From: Lithodes maja
Lineage: Eukaryota; Arthropoda; Malacostraca; Decapoda; Lithodidae
Direction of reading: 5' to 3'
Length of the DNA: 64,000 bases
NCBI GenBank assembly: GCA_037953745.1
Contig: JBAKBP010007163.1
Coordinates: 38,661-102,660, forward strand
This document shows, piece by piece, positions 41,116 through 51,794 of the stretch. The translations under genes were made by a program, and so were the position numbers. Position 1 is the first letter of the stretch. Every line of letters begins with the position of its first letter. The notes under the pieces are model-generated. The model was not told the DNA's origin. It ran no database searches and worked only from the letters and a program-made list of their open reading frames with translations.

Positions 41116-42715
41116 AGACCGAAAGCTCATATTCATTTTACAGTCGGTTGGCATAGTCTTTGGTCCACTCATAAATATTTGTAGACTTCACCTATTTCTA
41201 ATGGGGGAAAATAAAAAAATTGTCTGCTATTTTTCCCGCCTTCGGTTCGCACCCAACCAAAATCTGTTGCCATCGAGTGAATTGAAATTTTTAAATCGCA
41301 GTTATCAAAATATCACTCGATTTCTATAGTCATGAATGTTACAGATATATTACTCTCAAATTTTATTCAGTACATTGTCCAATATACAAAGTATTTATGA
41401 TAAATAAAAACAATTCTATTAGGCCTACACAAACAATTGGTAATCCCCCTAAAAGTAGTCCTGTTAATATTTCAATAGATAGGTATCCATGTCCTAAAAA
41501 TGATAATAATATGTATAAAAACTCGAGATGAACTTATAAAATACTGTAATCGTCATTAGCCACTTTACTGGATATTAGATTATACAATTATAAACTTCTT
41601 TCAGAACTGGCAAGCGCATCATAAATTGATGCCAGTGTTCGCTACCCATAATAGTCATTAAACGAAACTTCTCAGACAGTAAACATCTCCTCCCCACTTG
41701 ACTTACTTTGTTAAATTTTACATTAGTTGTGCATCTATGTGCACATTAGCAGTAATGGTGGTAGATATTTGTTTCTCACAGATGGAAATCTTAATATAAT
41801 GTAGTTTATAGCCTTAATGAAGGTAAAATGTTCAGTTATAGATTGTGCCGTGCGTGCGTGCGTATGTGTATTTCAAGGTTGCCAGCGCACATCACATCTC
41901 CAAACTCGCCCAAAAGTAGGCCAATCACCGAATACCGCACAACATACAACTTCAGCTATTTTAATCCTATCACACACATTTTCTGATATGTTTATCTTTA
42001 ACAGCCATGCGTGCATGATACTATGAGTTCCCCAAATATCACTAGGCCTAGTCCCATATAGCCTACTGTATGAGTAGTGGCCTACGGTGTCACATCATTT
42101 AAATATTAATGAAATACCACATACATTATTATCACAATCATGCACTCATCAAATCTGCATCAATGTCCCAATCCCCCCTCACAAGCAATCACTTAATTAA
42201 TTAGGCTATTTAGTCACTGCCACATAGACTACCATACATGTATAGTACAACCAACAGAAAGCCATGATGAACGTTTGTATGAAATGTAGCCTAGCTACTC
42301 AACACTCGACACCTCTACAACTTTAATAATATATAGAACCAGCCCAATTCCGCTTTCCTCAATTTTAGTTAGTTAGGATAGTACTTCAGAGGCTATCAAC
42401 CCCATCACACTGTAAATCAAGAATATCGTTAGAAATGGTAACTCTAAAATCTACGCTTATGAACGAATCCTAACTAGCCCAATGGTGCGAACAAAAGAAG
42501 ACTTTGGCAACACTGTGAACGTATATCCCGCCGCGGTCAGCTGACCACCTAGACCTTGCCTAAACCTTCTCCCGTGGAAAAGGCAGTGTTGTCATTTTTT
42601 TGTCATCATCTTTTTCGAATTTCCTGCATCTCCACGTATGTAATTTGCTGCCACTGTGTTCTATGACATTCTGATTCACATTGATTAATTTCCTGTCACT
42701 GGTCTAATAAGAAAT
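41116..42715. other. WDTC1 intron 9, quiet stretch
   Basis: About 1.6 kb of AT-rich DNA without supported exons, transposon borders or long repeats. It contains a short GTGC run at about 41848. This is the longest stretch in the window with no recognisable element. Confidence 0.45.
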
Positions 42716-42721
42716 ATAGCC

Positions 42722-43482
42722 GGTAACCTATTTAGCTGCCTGATTTGATAGTAGATTATAAATTTGATAGATTATATTTTGATAGAACTAAACTTAAAGA
42801 TGCCCTTAAATTCCTCCTTTTCAATACTTATGTTAGATTTGGGCCTTACATTTTCAAAAAAATATTAGGAATTCCTATGGGTGGAAATGCTAGCCCTTTA
42901 ATTGCAGACTTATTCTTGCTTGCTTTAGAATTTAAATATATAAAAGACTTAGTTGACAGTAGCAAGAAAAATAAAATCCCAGAAAAATTAGCACTTGCTA
43001 AATTGTTAAGTAATAATAGTAGATATATTGATGATATTCTCGTTTGCAATTTGTTAAATTTTAATCAAGTTGCTAAACTTATTTACCCTAATTCTATTCC
43101 CCTCACACAATGTAACGTAAATTATAAAGTTGAAAATGTTCTTGATATAAATATAGAGATTGTTAATGAACAGTGCATACTTAAAGTATATCACAAAGTT
43201 GATGATTTTAATTTTAACGTAATAAACTTTCCTTTCCCTAGTAGTAATATCGATAGTAAAATAACTTATAATTGTTTTTATTCCCAATTAATAAGATTTT
43301 GTAAAATCTGTACTAAACTAGATGACTTTTGGGCTAGAGCTAGGTTACTATACAGACTCTTAGTAGACAGAGGTTTTGAGGCAAGTAAATTGTTCCATAA
43401 ATTTAATCTTTTTAGGGTCAATTATGGTGACTGTATTCTAAAATTTGACATCAATAATTTTAATCAAGCATTTTTAACTTGA
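42722..43482 (+). pseudogene. Reverse transcriptase fragment, Penelope-like?
   Basis: An open frame of about 245 codons lacking a real start. It has an RT palm: KKILGIPMGGNASPLIADLF, LLALEFKYIKDL, and the catalytic SRYIDDILVCN. The C-terminal part (YRLLVDRGFEASKLFHKFN) ends at 43482. The IPMGGNxSPLIADLF and YIDD spelling differ from the CR1 and RTE LINEs here and remind me of Penelope-like elements; I cannot confirm this. N-terminal RT fingers are missing (5' truncation), and no GIY-YIG endonuclease is seen downstream. It is inserted in WDTC1 intron 9. Confidence 0.7.
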
Positions 43483-44745
43483 AGTTTCTTGTATAACCTC
43501 TGCTTACTTTTTGTCTGTATTTATTGTTTATCTTTTTATCTTTTTCTTTTCTATTATTAATATTAATATTGATGATTTTTTAAATTGATTGTTCTTGTTA
43601 AAAGAGTACTCTTTGTTTAAATCTGTTGTTACTTCATATTTTGCAATTATTTGTCTTTATATTATATGTAATATGTAATTATATTGCCGGGTGGATGGGA
43701 CTCGTTAGCCTTGGTCGGCAACTCATCTAGGGGAGACAACCTTATACAAATCCGGGTGGATGGGACTCGTTAGCCTTGGTTGGCAACTCATCTAGGGGAG
43801 ACAACCTTATACAAATCCGGGTGGATGGGACTAGTCAGCCTTGGTTGGCAACCTGTCTAGGGGAGTAAACCTGATACAAATCCGTACTGCTTACCTAAGG
43901 GTAAGGCAGGTTAGTGGATGGATTAGCCGAACACCACTGTAGAAAAATAGTGCTAACAAGATACACAGAGGGCCTCGGAGTCGGACGGATCCTAAATTGA
44001 GTGGTCAATCCTGTAAGTCCTTCACTAAACTGGCTCGGGTTGTCCCTCTCACAGGGAATAGGTCCGCTTGGGGGCATTCTGTGTATGGCCACCCTCGTAA
44101 GGGGAGTAAGGCGTCCGGCAATAGATAGATAGATAGATTATATGTATTCATTGTCGATAGTATCAATTGCTTGCTTTTGCGATTTCCTTAGTTTATTTGT
44201 GCGATAAATGTAGGTTATTTGTAGGGTAGTTATTGATAGGGGTCACTTGAGGCATGCTATGCTTACAGGTACCTACCCGATAGCACTATCGTTAGTGAGT
44301 GCTGTACTGTATTTTATATATTATTTTGTAATAGTATAGATATCTTATAAATATTTGTATTTTGTACTATTGTTAATGTCTTGTCATATTGCAGATTTGA
44401 TTTTAAATAATATTTTGACATTTAACATGTAGTTTCTTTATTCATGCAGAGTTTAGTAAAATTTACCAGAACGTTCCGGACTTCCCAAACTTGACTAATT
44501 CCTTTAACGTGACGATAGTGCGTTGTTATATGTGTGATTAGTTTGCTTGGGAAACAGATTAACTTGCTCATGTAGTAATGTACACCCTATGTGGTGGATT
44601 GTGTTCTTTTATTTAATAATTTTCATTTTAGTAAGCGTTGTTTCCACATAGCGATTTTGATAATTTAATTTGACTTTATATTGTCCTTGTCCCAATTTTG
44701 GTTTGTTTAGTTTTCAAGTTTTAAATTTTAATTGGTAACTTAAAA
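43483..44745 (+). mobile_element. 3' non-coding region of that retroelement, with a SINE inside
   Basis: The text gataacctctgcttactttt-like after the stop recurs at 49.36 kb. The end, at about 44745, is ttggtttgtttagttttcaa. Copies of the last 300 bases lie at 48945-49260 (inverted) and 56540-56845. A SINE at 43687-44140 interrupts it; the 49.3-49.86 kb copy lacks that SINE. Confidence 0.7.
43687..44140 (+). mobile_element. SINE with 3 x 65-base repeat head and (TAGA)n tail
   Basis: Three tandem 65-base units (ccgggtggatgggactcgtt, starts 43687, 43752, 43817), then a body with cctaagggtaaggcaggtta and ggagtaaggcgtccggcaat, ending in a TAGA run. A truncated copy is at 17175-17310. The empty site is seen at about 49.52 kb. 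Confidence 0.7.
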
Positions 44746-45545
44746 GCGCACGATCGCTTGTTTTGTAGGAAAGAAACTAGTGCGCAGGCGCAGACATTCA
44801 ACCTGCCAAATGCTACAGCTACAGAATATAATACCATATGTTCAGCCAATTTCTACTGAAACACGTATTTGTTAGTAACTAAAAAGGAAGTAAATACAAT
44901 ACTTCAATGAGTATTAAAATTTCGCTCAGCCTATTACACCACATTAGATGAAACTAAATTTCTAGTTCAGGAAGCTGATATTTATGTATCAAATTATGTT
45001 AATTATTATATATTCACTGCATTAACGAGTATATAACCATCATATTATGAATCTAGTAAAAATATACTACACAACTATGTGTCATAGATAAGTGTGCAAA
45101 CTGTATTAAACCTCTTAAATTATGAAAGCCCTCAAAACACCTTAATGGTGCATCACACACGATAGTCATTTGAATAAGACCCCCAGCGCCATCTGGATTT
45201 TTAGTACGGTTTTCCCTCATTATGAAAGTATATCTCTGGAAATGAATTTATGAATATAGTTTTCTATGGGCTATATCGTCTACAAAACTACAGTATATAT
45301 ACTATTAATTGAAAAGCAAGTTCTATCTAAAAATCAATCAAGATAATTATAATTGCCATAAAAAAAATATAGGGGATCCACAAATTCTCCAGAGTGGGCT
45401 AGACACTAAGGTATCCGAGTGTACCTTAGATGTTTTAGCCACACAACTATAGTCCATTCATTATAAGTAGGCCAAAAATCGTGGCTCCTACCTCTCATAA
45501 CTAAAAAATGACTAGAGTACCGGTAATTGACTGAATATTTATATA
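44746..45545. other. WDTC1 intron 9, distal part
   Basis: AT-rich, no exon. At 45440-45540 a remnant of the 21988-22202 MITE family (tataagtaggccaaaaatcg, then actaaaaaatgactagagta). Confidence 0.45.
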
Positions 45546-45549
45546 TTTT

Positions 45550-45815
45550 TTTAATCTGGGGGTGGCCGACTCGAGACAAAGCCTGAACAGGGATAACATA
45601 ACAAAAAAAAATATAAAACAATGAACACAAAAAAAAAAAAAAAAAAATCACACACATATACAGTAGGTCACCCAGGAGAAGACCCAGAGACCAGGGATCA
45701 CCATGGTCATTGGTCACTCCAGCACTTCCCCGGCCCCCGACCTCACAGAGAAGTTCCGGTCTCAGCAGGCAGACATGCAGTGAAGCCTAACCACCACAAG
45801 CCCATCCACCTCGTT
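45550..45815 (-). mobile_element. LINE 3' UTR fragment
   Basis: Plus text ggggtggccgactcgagaca through cggcccccgacctcacagag, the same 3' UTR as 46376-46745. No coding sequence. Confidence 0.72.
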
Positions 45816-45852
45816 GTTAGTTGTAATAAAGAGTGAAAGATAAATAACTTAC

Positions 45853-45933
45853 CTGAAGTGAGCTTTAACATGGTGAGGATCAATGTCTAACGCAGTGAAA
45901 CAATCTCTCAAAGCAGCGTATATGTCTCCATCC
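45853..45933 (-). CDS. WDTC1: WDTC1 exon 9 (residues 479-505)
   Basis: Acceptor TTTCAG, donor TTCAG|GTAAGT. Encodes DGDIYAALRDCFTALDIDPH, then HVKAHF: helix pair of TPR 2/3. It matches human DGDHYDALRDCLKAISLNPC. Confidence 0.94.
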
Positions 45934-45974
45934 CTGAAATAAATAAGTTTTCATTATGTTTATTTTTGTCTAAT

Positions 45975-46278
45975 TATTATGTTCCTTCCAACAACCAACC
46001 ATACTCCTAAAATCGATTAATGAAATTTACAAACACATGTGGCAGTCCGTGGACTCGAACCCAGGATGCTCACACCGAAAATCAACACCTTATACATCGC
46101 ACCACGAAGACAGTTAAAGGTTGGTGGACACTGCCTACGATTTATTATGCAACTTCGAATCCTGCATATCAATCTAAGCATGTACACACATCCCAACTGC
46201 AACTCACGTAGGCTATGCATATGTGAATGGAAAGAGCAATTAATGGGCCTTAACCACTTAGGGAAGTCCTCTCGATAA
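45975..46278 (-). mobile_element. tRNA-derived SINE
   Basis: On the minus strand: head tcttcgtggtgcgatgtata, B box ctgggttcgagtcc, then tttgtaaatttcattaatcg and gttggttgttggaaggaac as the 3' body. A second, interrupted copy of the 3' body starts at 46303 and resumes at 47857. Not a tRNA gene: the cloverleaf cannot be completed. Confidence 0.65.
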
Positions 46279-46348
46279 ATTACTCCTGAACCAATATCAA
46301 TTATTATGTTCCTTCCAACAACCAACCATACTCCTAAAATCGATTAAT

Positions 46349-47856
46349 CTATCTATCTATCTATCTATCTATATGCTCAGGCCCAATCCCCATTTTGGGG
46401 GTAGCCGACTCAAGACAGAGCAAGAACAGGGAAAACACAAAAACATCATAAAACAAAAAATAAACACAGATAAAAAACACAAACTCTCACACATCCAGGT
46501 CACCCAGGAGAAGACCCAGAGACCAGGGTTACCAAGGTCGCTCCAGCACTCCCCCGGCCCCTGACCACCCGGAGAGGTTCCGATCTCGGCAGGCAGACAT
46601 GCAGCGGAGCCAAAGCCACAAGCCCTCCCACCACACTTCCAGGCACACCCTTCATATGAATCGTCTCCCCGGGCCAGGCGCCTGATGGACTATTATCTAG
46701 TCCAACTTGCGCCCGACCCCTTACTCCAAATGACCACGTGTTCACTCAACTATTCACAAGCATTCTCCATTCACTCTTGTCCACCACCACTTCCCCTGCC
46801 TGATCTATAGTCATTCCTCTATCATCCAAAGCCTTTCTTACACAGTCTCTCCATCTCAATGGGGGTCTTCCTGCCCTTCTATCTCCCCTTGTATCTGACT
46901 CACATATTCTCTTTGTAAGCCTTTCATCTCCCATTCGTTCAACATGACCATACCAGCTCAGCACCCTTCTGTCCACTCTGGCTGACAAATGTTCCTGCTG
47001 CCCCACTCTCCTACGTATCTCTTCATTCCTCAATCTGTCTCTACGAGTAACTCCACACATACTCCTCAAGCAGCTCATCTCCATCACATCCAGCCCTCTT
47101 TTCTCCTTTTTCTTCAGAGCCCATGTCTCAGCCCCATACATCACTGTTGGCACAACAATTCCTTGATACAGTGCACTTTTTACTTTCACTCCGAGATTTC
47201 TCGTCTTCCACATACTTCCCATTGCTCCGAAAACCTTCCTTCCTTCACACACTCTCTGTTTTACCTCCACTTCCATACCTCCACTCCTGCTTATTGTTCC
47301 TCCTAGATATTTAAAACACTCTACTTGTTCCAATATTTCCCCATCCAGCCTCACATCTAGATTCACCCTATGCTCTCCCCTATTACACACCATTACTTTA
47401 CTTTTATTGACGTTCACCTTCAGTTTCCTCCTTCCACAAACCACACCAAACTCTTTGACTACCTGCTGCAATTTCTCATCAGAATCCGCCACCAATGCTG
47501 TGTCATCAGCGAACAGCAACTGATTCAACTCCCAATCTCTACCATTCTTTCCTACTAAACCCAATCCTCTTCCCATAGTTCTCCTTTTCACCTCCCTCAC
47601 CACACCATCCATAAACATATTAAACAGCCATGGTGACATTACACAACCCTGTCGCAAACCTACCTTTACCTCAAACCATTCACTCAACTCACCCTCTTCC
47701 CCTCCTAAAACCGCACTGTTCTTCTCCTATTGCAACTTCCGTACACTTTATTATCCTCTCTATCAACACCCTGCCATACAGCTTTCCAACCACTGACAAT
47801 AAACTAATACCTCTATAACTTGAACACTCCTGCCGATCTCCCTTCCCCTTGTACAA
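46349..47856 (-). pseudogene. 5'-truncated LINE (RT C-terminal half) with target-site duplication
   Basis: Flanked by CGATTAAT at 46341-46348 and 47857-47864. TCTA tail, a 370-base 3' UTR, and a minus-strand ORF (47687-46746) with EVKVGLRQGCVMSPWLFNMF, NQLLFADDTALVADS, ECFKYLGGTISRSGGMEVEV, VMYGAETWALKKKEKRGLDV, RRDRLRNEEIRRRVGQQEHL and GHVERMGDERL. Upstream, after a frame break near 47690, it reads ECSSYRGISLLSVVGKLYGR. RT fingers and endonuclease are missing. RTE-like or another LINE clade; not certain. Confidence 0.88.
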
Positions 47857-48039
47857 CGATTAATGAAATTTACAAACACAAATAAAGGCGAAATCAGATG
47901 AGCACTTCTTACGGCAATATATATTGGCAATTCCTGCATGGAAGTGAATAAAGTGAAGATTCATAAGTATCACAGCTAGGATTTTTGCTTGAACATATTG
48001 AAAGAAGGAAGGAAAACAAAAACATTACTGAAAAATCAC

Positions 48040-48370
48040 CATTTTCTCTTCATAAGAGCTGCGGCCCGATTGCTGTAGAGTACGGCTGAGTTAGGACTGC
48101 TCTCGGCCGCCTGGTTATACAGCTGTAGCGCCGTGATGTATTTCTCCGCCGCAAATGCCTGATTGGCTCGAGCCTTTAACGTCTCCGCTCTTGGGGACAG
48201 GAGAGGCACTGTGGGGTGGGAAAACAAGGGCACTCGCTCTCCGTTCTCTGGGAGGTGGTGCGGGAACAGTGATACCCGTTCTCCGTTCTCCGCTAGGTGG
48301 CTGGATATACCGTTGCTGCTGGAACTCAGACACTTACATTTGCTACTGCTATTGCTGGTTTCATTTGGAT
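48040..48370 (-). CDS. WDTC1: WDTC1 exon 8 (residues 369-479)
   Basis: Acceptor TATTCCAG, donor AAATG|GTGATT. The Ser-rich start is followed by a 14-residue tandem duplication at 391-418 (SSHLAENGERVSLF / PHHLPENGERVPLF, 10 of 14 identical). Then TPR1: ETLKARANQAFAAEKYITAL, QLYNQAAESSPNSAVLYSNR, AAALMKRKW. Human has VKQQANEAFACQQWTQAIQL at this position. An AAC-tailed SINE starts 26 bases upstream of the acceptor. Confidence 0.94.
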
Positions 48371-48395
48371 CTGGAATAAAAAATACAGAAATTAG

Positions 48396-48806
48396 TTGTT
48401 GTTGTTGTTGTTGTTGTTCCCCAAGCTGCCTGGCCGAACAGCCCCAAGGCCCCGAGCAAGGCCATAACCGAGCGCCCCCACAGAACCCTCCCTGCCTACC
48501 ACAATAAAGCCTGGGTGACTGAAGCCACTCCATGGCGGGGAGCTGAGGAGAGTGCGGAAACGCCCGGGAAACCAAAGCCCCACCCAGGGCCCTGTGCCCC
48601 TCAGCAATTATGAAGAGAAAGTTGAGGGGCAAAGGAAAAATGTGACGCTTTGGCTTCCAATCTTGGTAGATTGGGAGGTCAATCCACGGAAAAGACGCCG
48701 TCACTGGAGATCTAGGAAATACATAAGTAAAAGGAACAGTCGGAATAAGCTATGGGTATGGCAGAGATCGCTCAGTTCTCACTCTGATAGACCAGCCCAT
48801 CACCAG
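48396..48806 (-). mobile_element. Full SINE with target-site duplication, next to exon 8
   Basis: 411 bases flanked by ACAGAAATTAG at 48385-48395 and 48807-48817. The AAC tail (GTT on plus) is at 48396-48420; the 5' start is at the right (inverted, ctggtgatgggctggtctat). This defines the ends of the SINE family. A second, partial member follows at 48818-48905. Confidence 0.88.
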
Positions 48807-48944
48807 ACAGAAATTAGTGATGTTGTTTTTGTTGCCGTTCCCTAGGCTGCCTGGCCGAACAGCCCCGAGTCCCTAAGGAAGGCCATGGCCACGATTGGGC
48901 TTTAGATAAAATAAAATAAAATTATAGATAAAATTAAATTAAAT

Positions 48945-49850
48945 TAAAATGTAAAACTTGCAAACTAAACAAACCAAAATTGGGACAAGGACAATATAAA
49001 GTCAAATTAAATTATCAAAATCGCTATGTGGAAACAACGCTTACTAAAATGAAAACTATTAAATAAAAGAACACAATCCACCACATAGGGTGTACATTAC
49101 TACATGAGCAAGTTAATCTGTTTCCCAAGCAAACTAATCGCACATATAACAACGCACTATCGTCACGTTAAAGGAAGTAGTCAAGTTTGGGAAGTCCGGG
49201 ACGTTCTGGCAAATTTTACTAAACTCTGCATGAATAAAGAAACTAAATGTTAAATGTCAAAATATTATTTAAAATCAAATTTGCAATTTTAGATCAAATT
49301 TGATATCAATATCAATAATTTGTAATCAAGTATTTTTAATTTGAAGTTTCTCGCATAACCTCTGCTTACTTTTTGCCTGTATATATTGATTGTTTATCTT
49401 TTTCTATTTTTATTATTGATGATTTTATATTAATTTATTGTTCTTGTTAAAAAGGTGCTCTTTGTTTAAATCTGTTGTTGCCTCTTCATATTTTCAATAA
49501 TTATACTTTATTATATTTTATTGTATCTATTCACTTGTGATAGTATCAATTGCTTACCTTTGTGATATCCTTAATTTATTTGTACTATAAATGTAGGTTA
49601 TTTGTAGGGTAGTAATTGGTAGGGATCATTTAAGGCATGCTATGCTTACAGATACCTACCCGATAGCACTATCGTTAGTGAGTGCTGTATGTATTTTGTA
49701 TTATTGTTGATATGTTTTCAAATTGCAAATTATATACAGTATTAATATAAAATTTTGACATAAATTGTAGTTTCTTTATTCATACAGAATTTAGTCAAAT
49801 TCACCAGAACGTCATCCCAGTTTTGGTTTGGTTATTTTGCAAGTTTTAAC
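48945..49850. mobile_element. Retroelement tails joined in inverted orientation
   Basis: 48945-49260 is the reverse complement of the last 300 bases of the element at 42.7-44.75 kb. At about 49290 it switches to the forward orientation, from the last codons (aatttgatatcaatatc) to the 3' end at 49850. The two tails therefore point away from each other. No ORF. The forward part lacks the SINE present at 43687. Confidence 0.75.
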
Positions 49851-50600
49851 ATTTAATTTCCCACAGGGCTCTCAAGGAATGTAGAATATGTTGTTGGCAG
49901 AAGTGATTGTGTAGAATGCAGTCTTCTATGTGTTTAATAGTATGGGATGCTGTGTTGCATCTTGGGCAGGCGTCGACGATGGAGTCATCCAGTCTCTTCT
50001 GATAGCTCATAAGAGCTGGATGGTGCCCACATCTCAACCTGGACAAGTGGACCCTGTCCTCGCAAGGAAGGGAGGACTCAAAAGGATGGATTTCGGGAGG
50101 TCGTGCCTGCAGCTGCGTGTTGTCTATGAGTAATTGGATGGAACGGCGAGAGATAGGAGTATGGATGTGCTTCTGGAAGCTGGTTTGGGGTGAGCAGGGA
50201 GGGAGAGATGACAGTATTTGTGTGTGATACCGTGAGCTGGGTGTTGTTTTGATATTTCTTGATGTCTGTGGGTGTGCTGCTATGCACTGTGGTGTTGGTT
50301 TGTGGAGGTTGCAGCCAGGAATTGAGTGCCTCTCATGTCCAGGTAGTCTTTGACTTTGAGAACTTTGGTTTCTTGATGTAGGTAATCTGTAGGTATAGTA
50401 GCTGTGCAGCCTGTGATGATTTTTAAGGCTTTGTTTTGAACAGTCTGCAAGGTCTTGTGATAATGTTTCAGCTAGGTTAGAAGCCCAGGCAGGGCTTGCG
50501 TATTTCATCACTGATCTTATGTATTGTTTGTACTGTATACTGTGATGGTAGTTTCTTTGTTGTGTTCAAATTTTGTGTGGGAAGTGACCCGAGGGCGTTA
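49851..50600 (-). pseudogene. C-terminal fragment of a LINE with a CPRC zinc motif
   Basis: Minus strand, open from about 50511 to 49846: MKYASPAWASNLAETLSQDL, a Pro/Ser-rich part, then LPCEDRVHLSRLRCGHHPAL, MSYQKRLDDSIVDACPRCNT, ASHTIKHIEDC. This is the C-terminal end of a Jockey/I-like LINE. RT is missing. The same end occurs at 20577. Confidence 0.72.
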
Positions 50601-50684
50601 AGTCTGGATGTCAGTTTATTTTTATGTTTGTGAAATGTTGTTTGAATGTCATTAGAATATTATATGTTACTCCTTGAAAGGGTT

Positions 50685-51104
50685 GTTGTTGTTGTTGTTG
50701 TTCCCCAGGCTGTCTGGCCGAACAGCCCCAAGGTCTCGAGCAAGGCCATAAACGAGCGCCCCCACAAAATCCTCCCTGCTTACCACTAACAAAGCCCGGG
50801 TGACCGAAGCCACTCCAAGGCAGGGAGCTGAGGAGGGTGCGGAAACGCCCAGGAAACCAAAGCCCCACCCAAGGCCCTGTGCCCCTCAGCAATTATGAAG
50901 GGAAAGTTGAGGGGTAAGGGAAAAATGTGACGCTTTGGCTCCCAATCTGCCAACTTCTAGGTTGGCAGTAGGGAGGTCAATCCACGGAAAAGACGTCGCC
51001 ACTTGAGATCTAGAAGATATATAAGTAAAAGGAACAGTCAGAGTAAGCTATGGGTATGGCAGAGATCGCTCAGTTCTCACTCGGATAGACCAGCCCATCA
51101 CCAC
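50685..51104 (-). mobile_element. Full SINE with target-site duplication
   Basis: 420 bases flanked by TTGAAAGGGTT at 50674-50684 and 51105-51115. Same family as 48396-48806, with a slightly longer interior (ccaacttctaggttggcagt). Confidence 0.88.
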
Positions 51105-51127
51105 TTGAAAGGGTTAAATGAGATACT

Positions 51128-51252
51128 AACTATTTATCTATCTATTGCCTGACGCCGTGATCCCCGAAGGGGTGGCCACGAACGAACCGCCCCCATGCAC
51201 CTCTGTCCCCAGTCAATCGACGCCCCTCCTCCCAACCAGCACTGCCTTCAAT
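51128..51252 (-). mobile_element. SINE fragment with (TAGA)n tail
   Basis: TCTATCTAT then tgcctgacgccgtgatcccc through accagcactgccttc. It ends 21 bases below the donor of WDTC1 exon 7, so this intron 7 donor region is tightly bordered by a retroposon. Confidence 0.68.
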
Positions 51253-51272
51253 AATAAGCTTAAGTGTCTCAC

Positions 51273-51473
51273 CTATACTAATTGATTGATTAACGATGTG
51301 CGAGGGAACAGTATAGTGTTGAGGGTATCTTGGCTGGGTGGTATCAAAGAGGTAGATATGTTCTCCGCCCAGGTTGGCCAACAGGTGGGTACCGTTGGCG
51401 CTGTAAGCCAGGTACGTGGTGGACAAGGTGCGGCCCTGGCGGTGGAAATCTCGCAGCTTACTCGGCAAGTGAC
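51273..51473 (-). CDS. WDTC1: WDTC1 exon 7 (residues 302-368)
   Basis: Acceptor ATTCCAG, donor ATAG|GTGAGA. Encodes HLPSKLRDFHRQGRTLSTTY, LAYSANGTHLLANLGGEHIY, LFDTTQPRYPQHYTVPSHIV, NQSISI. It matches human GHLPVKLPDYNNRLRVLVAT and NMGGEQVYLFDLT: the last blade of the N-terminal propeller. Confidence 0.95.
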   Translation of the reverse strand, partial: VTCRVSCEISTARAAPCPPRTWLTAPTVPTCWPTWAENISTSLIPPSQDTLNTILFPRTSLINQLV

Positions 51474-51589
51474 CTGGAATTATAACAGGAGGTACAGTGC
51501 ATTACAGTTGACTCAATAAGTGTCCTGAAATATTAACAGACAATATGTTAAGTTTGAAAATGAGCGAGCTCCTGAACTCCCTGATGAGG

Positions 51590-51790
51590 ACTAACTACTA
51601 TATATTCACTATAATCAGGGTAGGAATCTTAACCGCTAACCTCTTATAGCATAAAAAAGGACTAGGGCAATCCAATTGATATTTCTGCCATCTAGGGAGA
51701 ATCAAATAGGAAATAGGTGTGGAATTGTTTTAGTCCCTTATAGGGAGATGGGTTGTTTTTCTAGACCCCCCTTCTCCCTCATGTTTAGCC
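51590..51790. mobile_element. Partial MITE and palindromic-repeat remnant
   Basis: 51596-51735 carries a degraded copy of the 21988-22202 MITE (tattcactataatcagggta, ttctgccatctagggagaat). 51735-51800 reads agggagatgggttgtttttc, as in the repeat at 53.9 kb. Confidence 0.5.
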
Positions 51791-51794
51791 CTAT

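Noticed and set aside
48392..48607. Repeated ORFs starting LRGTGPWVGLWFPGRF in several places
   Set aside because: The same peptide appears at every copy of the AAC-tailed SINE (12.1, 24.7, 26.1, 48.4, 50.7 kb), so it is SINE sequence and not a gene family.
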